A stretch of DNA of 64,000 nucleotides from contig JAACJK010000167.1 in the NCBI GenBank assembly GCA_013368325.1, positions 558,001 through 622,000 of the forward strand. Direction: 5' to 3'. The DNA is from Ephemerocybe angulata. Its lineage: Eukaryota > Basidiomycota > Agaricomycetes > Agaricales > Psathyrellaceae. Position 1 is the first letter of the stretch. Every line of letters begins with the position of its first letter. This document shows positions 12,776 to 22,783 of this stretch, in pieces. Made by a program: the position numbers and the translations under genes. A model generated the notes under the pieces. That model saw only the letters and a list, made by a program, of their open reading frames with translations, made no database searches and was not told the DNA's origin.

Positions 12776-15049
12776 CTATGTCACGGCTGAAGAAAGGTAA
12801 TCAATACGTCAGTACGAGCGGGGTAAATCAAGAAAGAACGACGATACGCACTGTACTTGGGGCCCCCGCTGCCTTCTGGCACAGTCCATGTGATATCCTG
12901 CGTCGGCACCTTGATATCGCAAAGCTTGCAATGGATACAATTCTAACCCATCCCAATCAGCACCTCAAGCGCACTCTTCGGAAAAACCGCACTCACCTGC
13001 GAATTAATAACCAACTTCTTCCCATTCCACGTACCCTCCGAAGATCCCTCGCCCTCCACATCAACATACTCATACACCCCGGCGGGACACGCCCGCTCAA
13101 GCAAGCCCGCATACTCCCCCACATTCACCCTCACATGCTCTTCCCTCCGCCTCCTCTCCTCCTCCACATCCGCCTCCGTCGCCGCGCCCACCTCCGCCTC
13201 CGCCCTCACAGCCCCGACGCCCGCACCCACAGCCGCGTTCACCGTCGCGCCATCGCCATTCAGACCCTGCGTGGCCCGCACGAAGTCGCGCGTCTTGACG
13301 ACGCGCAGATGCACCGGCTGGTCCTCGGCATGGTTCGTCCCCGTCAGCGCGACACTCGTCATAAGGTCCGTGCTCAACGGCGGCTCGAACGGCGGGTACT
13401 CAATCGGACTATGCTTCTCCGCGCGCTCGGTGAGCGCCGAGTCCAAGCTCGACGTCCCGTCCGTCATGGCATCGGCTGCGTTGGCGGGTCGGTGGTGCTT
13501 GAACGTCCACGGCACGCGGCCTTTGAGGAGGAGGCTGTCGATGCCGCTGTAGACGATGCCGCCCCAGATCCCGAGCTGCGTCCCGAACGAGGGCCGGAGG
13601 TTGCGCACTTCGTAGAGGTCGTCGCGGACCCATGAGTTATGGAACGCCGTATCATACCCCGTCATATCCGTCGGCGGCCCCGTCGTCTCCCCGCCCTCCT
13701 CTGCCTCCGCCGCCTCAGCGTTCTTAGCCTTAGCCTGCACGGCCTCCCATGCAGACTCGGCAGCGAGCATGCCCGACTTCATCGCATTATGCGTCCCCTT
13801 AATCTTCGCAATATTCACCACGCCCGCGGAACACCCCAGGAGCGCGCCGCCAGGAAACGCGAGTTTCGGCAACGACTGATACCCGCCCTCCGTCAAAACC
13901 CTCGCACCATACCCCACCCTCTCGCCCCCCTCCAAAAGCGCCCTAAAAAACGGATGATGCTTCATCTTCTGCAGCTCGCGGTACGGGCTCATATACGGGT
14001 TCTTATAGTCCAGCGCCACGACCAACCCCAGACTCACAAGCCCGTCGTCCATGTGGTACACCCACCCGCCGCCGTAGGTCTGACTGTCGAGCGGCCAGCC
14101 GAGGAAATGTTGGACGGTGCCGGCGTTGTATTGAGAGGGGTCGACGCGCCACACCTCCTTGAGGCCGATAGCGTACGTCTGCGGCTCCGCCTCCCTCCTC
14201 AAATCATAGTGCTGAATCGCCTGCTTCGCCAGCGAGCCGTGCGCGCCCTCCGCCAGCAGGGTGACCTTCGCGCGGAACGCCATCCCGGGCTCGAAGCTCC
14301 CCTTCATCCTAAACTCCTTCGTGAGCCCCACCTCATTCGTCACCACGCCCCTCACACTCCGCACTTTCCGTCCCCAATTATCCGTGGCGTCGGGCGAGTC
14401 GCTCAGCAGCAGCTGCGCGCCCGCGAAGCCGGGGTAGATCTCGACGCCGTACTCGTTCTCCGCGACCTGCGCGAGCCAGCGCGTGAACTGCGAGAGCGAG
14501 ACGATGTAGTTGCCTTTGTTGCCCATCTGCGGGGGGTGCGGGATGGGCAGGGACATGTTCTTCGTCAGGAAGAGCATTTTGGAGGAGGTCGCGGGTTGCG
14601 TGAGGGGGTGGTCCGCCATAGTACGCCACTCCGGTATGAGCTCGTCCAGTGCGCGGGGCTCGATGACGGCTCCAGAGAGCACATGCGATCCTAAACAAAA
14701 CAAAACCAAAAAATCGTTTAGAGCAGCGTCTAGAGAAGTACACAATGTATATATATGTATACGCACCGATTTCAGACCCCTTCTCGAGCACGACGACCCG
14801 TATCTCATTCCCCTTCTCCCTCTCCAGCTGCTTCAGCCTTATAGCAGCACTCAACCCCGCAGGCCCGCCCCCCACAATACACACATCGACCTCGTCCTCC
14901 GCGCGCTCAATCGCCTTGGGGTCGAACGGCGCGCCGCCGTTCAGGCGCACCGCGGACGTCCTAATCGTCCTCGCTCTAAACTTCTTCAGGAGCTGGTGCC
15001 GGGCAGGCAGCAGAGCTCTGCTGGTCGTTGTCGCTTTGGCCCGGAGCAT
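12776..15049 (-). CDS. CIR2: Electron transfer flavoprotein-ubiquinone oxidoreductase, mitochondrial
   Basis: Four exons from ATG 15049 to TAG 12776. The N-terminus [20 protein letters not shown] is a mitochondrial presequence. The FAD-binding motif is [17 protein letters not shown]. After an intron come [13 protein letters not shown], the ubiquinone/FAD domain ([18 protein letters not shown]) and [16 protein letters not shown]. The 4Fe-4S ligands are ACPAGVYEY at about 13080 and, in the penultimate exon, [11 protein letters not shown] (three cysteines). The last exon encodes just the ending after GGPKY. It accepts electrons from ETF in fatty-acid and amino-acid oxidation and passes them to ubiquinone at the inner membrane. 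The plus-strand ORFs at 12778-13635 and 13639-14694 are antisense shadows. All expected ligands are present. Confidence 0.96.
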
Positions 15050-15099
15050 GGCGAGCAAGCGAGAGTTGGGGTGAAGTTGAAAGCCGTATGTCCGACGCT

Positions 15100-15540
15100 G
15101 CAGAGTTCAGGTCAAGTTGCCGAGGTCGTTTTCACGTGCGCTGTCCGGAGCTTGCCAGCCAATCAGGGAGCCGGAATATCGGAGCCTGCTGGAGCTCCAC
15201 GGCGCTTGCTCGTCGGTCGATGATGGAGGGTAAGTACTGTAGCAAGACGAGGGAAGGAGGAAGGGAGGAGGTCCAGGCAAATTTCAAAATGAGGGTTGTG
15301 ATCGCACGGTCACGGTGGCCTCTTTGGGATATTTGGGCGCTTATCTCCTCCCCTTTAGCAACTACCACCACGGGGGGTACTCAACAATCTTGATTCTCGA
15401 CTACTCTCTCTGCTCTCTCAGATATGACCGTTACGCTCACTGGTCGTGGTGGGCCACAGCCTTTCCCTTGACTTGCGCGAACTTCGACGGCGCCTGGGTA
15501 CTTCCGACTGAACTCTCGAGATCCTGCGTAGGCCGAACAC
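15100..15540 (+). repeat. Dispersed repeat A, copy 1 (longest)
   Basis: Two parts of this stretch recur elsewhere. The first part (about 15107-15235, containing GTTTTCACGTGC and a Cys/Leu-rich short frame) matches 18632-18745. The second part (about 15250-15540, containing CGGTCACGGTGGCCTC, GGGCGCTTATCTCC, CTCGACTACTCTCTC and CTGCGTAGGCCGAACA) matches 16795-17014. The two other copies lie directly upstream of two paralogous genes (17165 and 18996), so the repeat is probably a duplicated promoter block; this copy may be what is left of a lost gene. Confidence 0.65.
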
Positions 15541-15676
15541 CTGTTTTCGCGAAGCGGCTGGCAATTTGTACATTGGATGATAGGATAGAAGTCTTTCAGA
15601 CTTCCAACTTTCAATTTTATGGTAGGGATCTGGAGGTTGCAAAGTTGGAAAGTCAACCCATTTCGTCGGCCGCCTG

Positions 15677-16632
15677 TCAGCCAGAAACTCTAGTACGACG
15701 TCGTGATAAGGGAGGAGCCACCCGGGCCTGCAACACATTAGGTATGTGAATATGCTTCAATACGACCGTATAAGACCTACCATGAATTGTTTGAATGCTT
15801 CAAAGCATTGCAGCACAAGCCTCCTATTTTCCAAGGGACCCATACCCTGATCGATGTATCTTGAAAGAGGCAGTGGTACGAATGCATGAACGATAGTTTC
15901 GGCAGGGAATATGTCGCTTTCTACTGCCATTGCGAGCTCCTCGGTAATTGTTATTTTATAGAACGTTACTGCCGTTCCGAAAATAGTGATGGCAGGGAAG
16001 GTTTGGGACTTGAGCTCAGATATTTTGGCACGCTTGCGTATTCTGTTGTTGCGCTGAAATGCTCCAATAGCCTGTGCAATGAGCTGGGCCTCGGGGTCAA
16101 CACCTGAGGCAAATCGAAAGCACTACACGGACTGAGTTTATCGAAGGGGGTTCAGAGGCTCAAAAAGGCCACATACCTTGTTTTCATGCACAAGGAGGAT
16201 GTACTGATAAAACCTCGAGGTTTGTCGCTCAATGACAGTAGCATCAGCTTTCACGTCCACCCGGCCATCCTCCATATAGAACGGCATTTCCTTCCGAGTG
16301 TGCAAGAGACGTCGATCACCGTCATCATAATCTAGCATCCCCAACAGAAACACAGCAAAGTCAATGACGGTGGTTTCCTCATAATGTGGGAAACGAGAAT
16401 CCATTGCGTCTTCAAGATATGCAAAAAACTGTCTGGTAGTCTTGGAGATGCGGCCGGGTGGTGCCTTCTCCTGGTTCCAAATAATAGGCGATATGTTTTC
16501 TGGGACAGGCAGGTCTGCTGTGCCGAAGAATTCTTGTGTATCTTGGAGTATGACCTTGATGTTGAAATCGTCCATTTCCTCTGAAGTTACCCATTTGCTG
16601 CTGGACTTCGGTGAGCGATTGAGGTCTTCCAT
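15677..16632 (-). CDS. PD-(D/E)XK-like agaricomycete protein of unknown function
   Basis: ATG 16632 (MEDLNRSPKS); the longer frame to 16743 has only a GTG. Exon 1 (16632-16177) ends YQYILLVHENK, a GTATGT intron follows, and exon 2 resumes AQLIAQAIGAFQ and runs through LPLSRYIDQGMGPLENRR; a short last exon stops at TGA 15677. The order RVDVKAD - ILLVHENK - AQLIAQAI recalls a restriction-nuclease-like core (D, then E-x-K, then a helix with Q) and is typical of a large agaricomycete family whose versions often read ILLVQEDK. The nuclease-fold idea is my inference. No secretion signal. Flanked by repeat-A copies on both sides, which suggests that the locus has been duplicated or moved. Confidence 0.7.
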
Positions 16633-16794
16633 TGTTGTGAGAGTTAAGTGGGAAGAGCTGAGTGTTTCAGTGACAAACTCCTGAAACAAGTATGTGCCTT
16701 CTGTGGAGCTCGAGCTCAGCTCTACGGCACCACATTGCCCCACTTGGGCTAGGTACGAGGTAGGTTAGGAAAGATTCAGCGGTCCGGGATAGGG

Positions 16795-17014
16795 CAGAGG
16801 ACAAGGACGAGGAGGTCCAAGCAGAATGCCGGACGGTCACGGTGGCCTCCTCGGGATTTGGGCGCTTATCTCCGTACCTACGACCACGACCACTCAAATT
16901 TATTCTCGACTACTCTCTCAGACATATCGTGGCGGGCCACGGCGTTTCCTTTGACTTGCGCGAACTTCGGCAGCGCCTGCCACTGAACTCTCGAGTTCCT
17001 GCGTAGGCCGAACA
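16795..17014 (+). repeat. Dispersed repeat A, copy 2
   Basis: Homologous to 15250-15540 with small gaps: shares CGGTCACGGTGGCCTCCT, GGGCGCTTATCTCC, TTGACTTGCGCGAACTTCG and CCTGCGTAGGCCGAACA. It lies between the minus-strand gene starting at 16632 and the plus-strand gene starting at 17165, in the place where either promoter would be expected. Confidence 0.7.
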
Positions 17015-17164
17015 ACCCCAGATTGCTCTTGGAGCTTGAGGGAATTTGGAAACACGTAGAATAGACCCCAGGTGGGTACAGCAGTGTATAGGAGTGAGAC
17101 TGCCACAGGTCTCAGTCTCCGAGCAACGACTACTCCACTGTTAGTACTCAGAATTTAACTCCCA

Positions 17165-18270
17165 TGTCATCCATGAATTTTCGTGCATCTTTTCCAGTAG
17201 ACTCGGAGGTGAGCCTGTTGGCTCCTGTTTTGTCCCTCATCTGGCCGCCTCTTAACTTCTTCAATTAGCCGCCCTCGTGGGACTGTTTGCAAAGGTTCAA
17301 CATCCAATTCAACGGTTTACTCCACCTCAAGTCACCCGATGAAATTAGCGAGCCCGTTGCAGCCGCTCGAAACCTCGGCTCCGACAAACAATGGTCGGAC
17401 GGTATGATGCACCAGCATATCTCGTTCCTTTCTAACAATTTCACAAGTAAGGTACGTTGCCAACTTCCTGTCGACTTCCCAGTACAAAGGGCAGCCTCCT
17501 AACTTTGTTGTAGAGAATATCCTCTCGGGCAGTCATTGATACCTTTATGTTCAGAGTAACCGTCATGATTCCACCCCCCGACAAATTGGTGGTGGTGTCA
17601 GAGGACATAACTCCAAAGGACACAAACCCAGGGGGTATTAACTACACGGCTATTGTCGGAAACCCGAACGTCGCAAGTACAGTGATTTCCGTGTGGCTTT
17701 CACCTTGTCGTCTGAATTCGACTCGCAGGGCTCCACCTTCAGCTTCACCCAATGCTGGATGAAAATCAGGGTGATATAATCACCAGCGCATTTTTTGTGG
17801 CCATGAAAAATGCCCCTGTTGCAGAACAGCTCTACTACGTGGTCCTTGAGCTGATTGCCCGCGCAAAATCTATGGGGTATGCTATCCTTTCATCCACTCA
17901 TTTCTCTACACTGCTCACAACTTGCCGATAGCAAATCCCACATACGCGGTGCCCTTACCAGCGGAACTGAGTGGACTTTCGTTGCAGTGGACCTCAATGC
18001 CAATAATGATGGTGCAGAATACTGGGTCTCAGAGAAGATCGAGTTCATTAGTTCTCCGTTTATAGTAGGGACATCGGACACAGATCCTATCTTAAGGGTG
18101 CGAGAACCCTCACTCATTGCAGCTATCCTTTCGACATGGGTAAGTCACGATGCTTTGCTTGAGATGATATAGAGGCTAATGTTCACGATTATTAGATTCA
18201 ACGGAGCTTTGAAGAGTTTAGAGAAGACCAATGGTTTACCCATTACACTTTCATGAGGAGGGGTGGTGAG
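17165..18270 (+). CDS. Agaricomycete-specific family protein, tandem copy 1
   Basis: About six exons. ATG 17165 (MSSMNFRASFPVDSE), then blocks homologous to the next gene: PVAAARNLGSDKQWSDGMM, GGINYTAIV, AFFVAMKNAP, LELIARAKSMG, KSHIRGALTSGTEWTFVAVD, EPSLIAAILSTW and a last exon QRSFEEFREDQWFTHYTF, stop TAA about 18268-18270. The 'GG-x-x-Y-x-x-I' and 'x-RGALTxGxxW-x-F' blocks recall fungal proteins with a restriction-nuclease-like core, where an E-x-K would stand at AFFVAMKNA; here those residues are not conserved, so any such fold would be catalytically dead. No signal or membrane segment. Introns are clean, and the reading frames stay open, so it appears intact. Function unknown. Confidence 0.7.
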
Positions 18271-18299
18271 TAATCCCTCATTACAATCTCCCCAGCGTG

Positions 18300-18500
18300 G
18301 CTGTCCAAGGGATCTGTCAAAATATCAAGTATCATGTATGGTGTTCATTGTTCAACGAATGTACATGTGCACGGATTCTGAGCACAAGAGGACTTGGCTT
18401 GAAATTCGGTGTTTGGTTCTGCCGCAAGCCGGACATCAAACTGTGCGCTTGAAGTTGAGCGACATGGCGGACCCACCGCGTATCGCGGGCCAGGCATTCT
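18300..18500 (+). repeat. 3' flank duplicated with that of the next gene
   Basis: Sequence downstream of the stop, including GTGGCTG, ATCAAGTAT-ATGGTGTTCA and ACTTGGCTT-AAATT-GGT-TTGGTTCTGCC, recurs in the same order at about 20322-20500 after the paralogue at 18996. The duplication therefore included the gene and its 3' flank. Confidence 0.6.
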
Positions 18501-18631
18501 TGGACGGTAGAGCGCGCATGTGTATCTACATGTTTAGGTGCGTTAGTACTCCCGTCTATGGCGAGTATAAACTGACTTACCATTCCATAGACGTGCAACG
18601 AAAGAGCCGTAAGAGCCGTATGTGATGATCA

Positions 18632-18745
18632 GGTCAAGTTACCGAGGTTGTTTTCACGTGCCGTGACCGGAGCAATCAGGCAGCGCGAATATCCAGCTGC
18701 TCCACGCCACACGGCGCTTATTTCGCAATGATGGAGGAGGGACGA
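18632..18745 (+). repeat. Dispersed repeat A, copy 3 (5' part)
   Basis: Matches 15107-15235: shares GTCAAGTTxCCGAGGTxGTTTTCACGTG, ATATCxxxxCTGCTGG/CAGCTGCTCCACG-like blocks and GGCGCTT followed by ATGATGGAGG. It ends about 250 bases before the start of the gene at 18996. Confidence 0.6.
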
Positions 18746-18825
18746 GGAGGCCATGGATGTTTGGGATGTGCCAACGACTCAATGCGGGCTTTGCTCTCTA
18801 CCACGACGCAGGATACTCAACTCGG

Positions 18826-18890
18826 GTCACCTGTGTCCAAGCCTGCGTCACAGTCACCTGTGTCCGGGCCTGCGTCACAGTCACCTGTGA
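18826..18890 (+). repeat. 27-bp tandem repeat, about 2.4 units
   Basis: GTCACCTGTG begins at 18826, 18853 and 18880, a strict 27-base period; units 1 and 2 differ at only two positions. It lies in the promoter region of the gene at 18996. Confidence 0.85.
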
Positions 18891-18995
18891 CAGGTTTAGT
18901 CTGCTGACGGTTGAATGACTGCTGGTCAGCTTCAGCCTCTTTTTACTTGACTTCGTCTCACCCCGCTACCATTCAATACCCAAAGGTCGACCACA

Positions 18996-20299
18996 ATGTC
19001 ATTGTTAGAGCCTAATGACTTCGATGAAGTTCTCGGTGGCCCTGAGCTGCTAAACACCATCACCGCCCTTCAGGATATCTGTTCTTCTGCTACCGACGAA
19101 GGGTCGCAAGCAGGCAGAGAGATGCTCAAGCAGCTTGTTGAGCAACTTAGAGCACGATTGAATGATCCATCGGTGAGTCTGCCCGTTGGCTTCTCTGGTT
19201 TCTGGCCGCTAACTTCCTTTAGGCACCCTTTGATTTGTCCGATTCGTTGGAGAGGTCCAAGATCCAATTGAAGGGCACACTAGCCCTCAGGGCACCCACC
19301 GAGATCGGCGAGGCGGTCGCAGCCTCGCGAAACCTCGGCTCTGGCATCCTATGGTCGGACGATTTCATGAACAGGCATCTCATGATGCTTTTCGACCGCT
19401 CTGAACATGTTCGTAACGTTTGCCGCCCCTTCATGGTACACGTCAGCCTCTGAAGTTCTAACTTACATTGTAGAATGCAACATTCATTCGGAATGTCATC
19501 GAGGCGTTTCTCTTTCGAGCTATTACCATGATGTTACCCTCCCACGACTTGTTACTAGTGCCAGAGGACCGTGGCGGTCCCTCTGGTTCCCTCGAGGTAC
19601 CTCGGATGGGCGGGGTTGATTATACCCTTATCGTTAAATCGCCCAGTGCCGCGAGTACGTTGATTTCTCTTGCGGCCTCACACATTGTCGTCTGAATTAA
19701 ACGCGCAGAGATCCACGTCGACGTTCCGAACTGGCTCCCAATCGATCTGGACAAATCTCAGGGCGAAAGAATCGACAGTGCATTTTTCGTGGCCGTGGCC
19801 GATGGCCCTCTTGAATCTCTTGGAGACTCCCAGCTTCCCGCGGTGGTCCTTGAGATGAGTGCCCGTGCAAAATCTCTCGGGTATGTTATGCTTTCGTTCC
19901 TTCGTTTCTCTAGTAGTGGTGCACTACTCACGCACGATTTTCAATTAGCAAATCCCATGTCCGCGGTGCGCTTACCAGCGGAACCCGGTGGGTTTTCATC
20001 GCACTGGAGCTTAATCCCGATAATGGTGGTGCAAAGTACTGGGTCTCAGAGGAGGTCGAGTTCCTTCGTTCTTTGATTGGGGCACGAGATTTCGCCTGGT
20101 CAAAGGAGGGAAAGCCTGCACTCATTGCAGCCATCCTTTCGACATGGGTAAGTCACGATGCCTTACTCGAGTTGATATATCGGCTGATTTAACTTACAAT
20201 TTTTAGATTCAACAGAGCTTTGAAGAGCTCAAGGAAGATGAATGGTTTTTCACCCGTACCTTGCCCGTACCTGATGAGATGGGAGGATCCGGAGAGTAA
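18996..20299 (+). CDS. Agaricomycete-specific family protein, tandem copy 2
   Basis: Paralogue of 17165-18270 with a longer N-terminus. ATG 18996 (MSLLEPNDFDEVLGGPELL), a helical segment with REMLKQLVEQLRARLND, then AVAASRNLGSGILWSDDFM, RNVIEAFLFRAITMMLP, MGGVDYTLIVKSPSA, SAFFVAVADGPLESLGDS, VVLEMSARAKSLG, KSHVRGALTSGTRWVFIALE, KPALIAAILSTW and a last exon starting QQSFEELKEDEWFF; stop near 20299. At least six introns, and all frames stay open. The same remarks on a possible inactive nuclease-like fold apply. The copy has its own promoter with repeat A and a 27-bp tandem repeat, so expression of the two paralogues may differ. Confidence 0.72.
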
Positions 20300-20573
20300 T
20301 TCTTATACAACTTCACCACCGTGGCTGCCAAACGGACCCGTCGAAGTATCAAGTATGGTGTTCAATGTGTAACAGTACTGTTGCCAGTTTCGCGATTTTT
20401 AGCAACAATGGGACTTGGCTTCAAGTTAGGTGCTGTGCTCCTTGTTTGGTTCTGCCAACGAAGCCAAACGTCCTGTGCGCCTTGCCTTTCTACCCCATGG
20501 TCCTTGACATATACAGGTCTTCATCCACGCATAGTGCATTCACAGGGCTAGAAGGTTTCCATGAAGGTTTCGA

Positions 20574-21526
20574 ATGATAAGGCAGGCTCCTCGACTTCGG
20601 CCGATCGCCTCAGGGTCGGGCACAAAGACAGAAGCGGATAACGTAGCTGAAGCTATGGCGTTAGTCTCATCCCCATCCTCTCCCGCTGAAATTCGTCCCA
20701 ATCGGGACTTCCCATCGTGGTCCCGATTGGGACGAATTTCAGCGGGAGAGGATGGGGATGAGACTACTATGGCGTATATTGAGAAAGAGGTCGATGTGCA
20801 GAGCGAGCCAGATGCTGAGTCTGAGAGCGAGGTGGATTGGGCTGCGAAGTACCCCCCACCACAGCACTGGGCTTTCGGGGACGCTCAGAGCTCTCAAGTG
20901 CCGCCACCCGTCGCTGTGTTCTGGGACTATGGTACGTTCAATGCTGCTCGGGTCGCCGTAATCTTGCACTCACTGTAGTCCATTTCGTCTCCAGAGAGCT
21001 GCCCTATTCCACATGCGAGGTTCAAGGTCGACCAAGGACAGGATTTCCTTTCACGTATCAAGACCTTTGTTGCTAGACTTGGGTCGGCCTCCGCCTTCTG
21101 CGCCTACATCGCTACGGAAGGAGCTATACCGCCCGAGGCACACCAGGCTGTCCTGCAGAGGAACGGGATCACCTTGTGCTGCATGCCGCGGAACGATGGG
21201 GTCAGGGATATCGTTGACCACCACATCATGGGTACGTCGCCTGTTTTGTGAACTCCAGCCCATTATTGACTGTCACATCTACAGTCGATGTCGCATACTC
21301 CATAAAAATGAACCCGAATCTCAAGACGGTTGTTCTGATCTCGAAAGATGTCGACTACTCGGTGCTTATGGCGAGGGTCCTGGCGCAGGGCTTGAACCTT
21401 GTTCATATCTTTGGCATTCCGCGTAAAAACCCGAACAGTGGAAAGGCGGTGGCGTATCCTGCCTTCTATAATGGTGCTCGCTCCATCTTCAAGAATCCGA
21501 TGAATGGGTCCATTATCCCATTCTGA
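20574..21526 (+). CDS. NYN-domain (PIN-like) protein with acidic N-terminus
   Basis: Three exons. Two starts are possible: ATG 20574 (MIRQAPRLRP), which reads through the inverted repeat, or ATG 20769 (MAYIEKEVDVQ), which lies three bases after it. The NYN domain begins PPPVAVFWDYG at the end of exon 1; exon 2 gives FLSRIKTFVARLGSASAF and DGVRDIVDHHIM; exon 3 gives VDVAYSIKMNPNLKTVVLIS and KDVDYSVLMARVL, stop 21524-21526. NYN domains are PIN-like metal-dependent RNases (as in MARF1); the first (WDYG) and second (VDHHIMVD) acidic sites are present, and the third reads KDVDY instead of the usual DRDF, so it may be weak or changed. Related to the double-NYN genes at 38.8-47.7 kb. Confidence 0.82.
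20662..20766. repeat. Perfect 47-bp inverted repeat with 11-base loop
   Basis: Arms 20662-20708 and 20720-20766 are exact reverse complements over all 47 positions; the loop is 20709-20719. It sits in the first exon or 5' leader of the NYN gene, ending three bases before the in-frame ATG at 20769. In RNA it would form a very stable hairpin. If translated, it gives SSPSSPAEIRP then ISAGEDGDE, an unremarkable low-complexity segment. Confidence 0.97.
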
Positions 21527-21957
21527 GAGCTCAGAGGGATGCGGTTCTTCCCAATAGCTACCAGGGGGGTACTGAGTAGGTACATGAGGGCATCGGATGC
21601 ATGTTTGGAGCGAGGTGGGCTCTGCCTTCGAGTTGGGGTATCAGCAAGGAAGGGGTCGGAATACTATTGAGGAGCGGATGGCACGGAATATCCCAGTTGT
21701 TGCATCCTAGCTAATACGAAGGGATATAAGTACTTGTATCGCGACGGTATACTACTCTGGAAAATAATAACATCTAAAGCTGCTTCCTCTAAACTCCATT
21801 GGGCGCTAAGCATTCCTAGCGGGGACGATCACGTGTGCACTTTGAATTGAGGCTGACAGCTGCAAGAACCTTTCTTTCTGTCCGACATTGATCAACCACC
21901 CACTTTCCTCTCTCATCCCCACTACGTTCTAGTCAACTCTTGGATTCAGGCATCATC

Positions 21958-22623
21958 ATGGAGAAAGGAGATGTTGCAGTCTTTTGGGAGCTATGTGAGT
22001 AACGAAGCAGGTACCAGGGACGGGATGCTGACACGAATTGTCGGTCCAGCTCAAACCACGTCAATTAACGGGGACCCGGACCTGGCACTGGAAGCCATCC
22101 AAGAATACGCCGCTTCGCATGGGCCCGTAAAGCACAAAATCGCGTACCTGAGTGGGCCCAACGAGCCTTCTCGCTCTGCGAGGTTGAACGAGCTCGGTGT
22201 GCAGGTGAAGCACTGTCCCAAGAACGGACACAAAGAAACGGTTGTTCATTCCATGGTCGGTGCGTGTCTTACAGCCCTACGCAAAGACACAGAACGCTGA
22301 TATGGTGCCTTCGCTGTCCAGTCGACGTCTCCTTTCACTGTGCGCTGGACTTCCCCCAGACAAAGACGGTCGTGTTCGTAACAGGGCCGGACCGCGACTT
22401 CACGTATCTTGCGAGGGTCCTCCGGAGTCAGGGGAAGAGGATCATCATTTTGGTTATGAAGAATGGGAAGATCGCCAAAGTCAAGAAGCCTGACGCGTAC
22501 TGGCCTCGGCCTCCTTTGCGCACTCCGGATATGAAAGTCAACCTCCAGATCCACCACCCCAAGCACCCGCCGAAGCAGAAGAAGAAGGATATCAGGGCTA
22601 AACAGGTGGCTCAACGACATTAG
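21958..22623 (+). CDS. Small single NYN-domain protein with basic tail
   Basis: ATG 21958 (MEKGDVAVFWEL), an intron at the position where the other NYN genes also have one (after VFWxY), then exon 2 with EAIQEYAASHGPVKHKIAYL, RLNELGVQVKHCPKNGHKE and exon 3 with PVDVSFHCALDFPQTKTVVF, VTGPDRDFTYLARVLRSQGK, RIIILVMKNGKI and a Lys/Arg/His-rich tail KQKKKDIRAKQVAQRH; stop TAG 22621-22623. The third acidic site, GPDRDF, is intact, but the first motif is VFWEL rather than VFWDY, replacing the first aspartate with glutamate. Probable RNA-binding or RNase protein; the basic tail suits nucleic-acid binding. A decayed relative with the same layout is at 63270-64000. Confidence 0.8.
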
Positions 22624-22783
22624 AGTACTTGCATCAACTGAAGCAAGCGGAGATCCTATACCTACACTCTTTCATTCCCGGCCGTCTGTAGGCGCGCGTC
22701 GCCATTTCATAAGCGCTCGTTCTATAGCTGACTAATTCACATACCGATAATATCGGAACATCGCTCCCTTCCTCTGTACCACC

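Noticed and set aside
12778..14694. Long plus-strand ORFs of 285 and 351 codons opposite ETF-QO
   Set aside because: They are Arg/Pro/His-rich, lie exactly antisense to the conserved ETF-QO exons and have no recognisable motif; they are GC-composition shadows.
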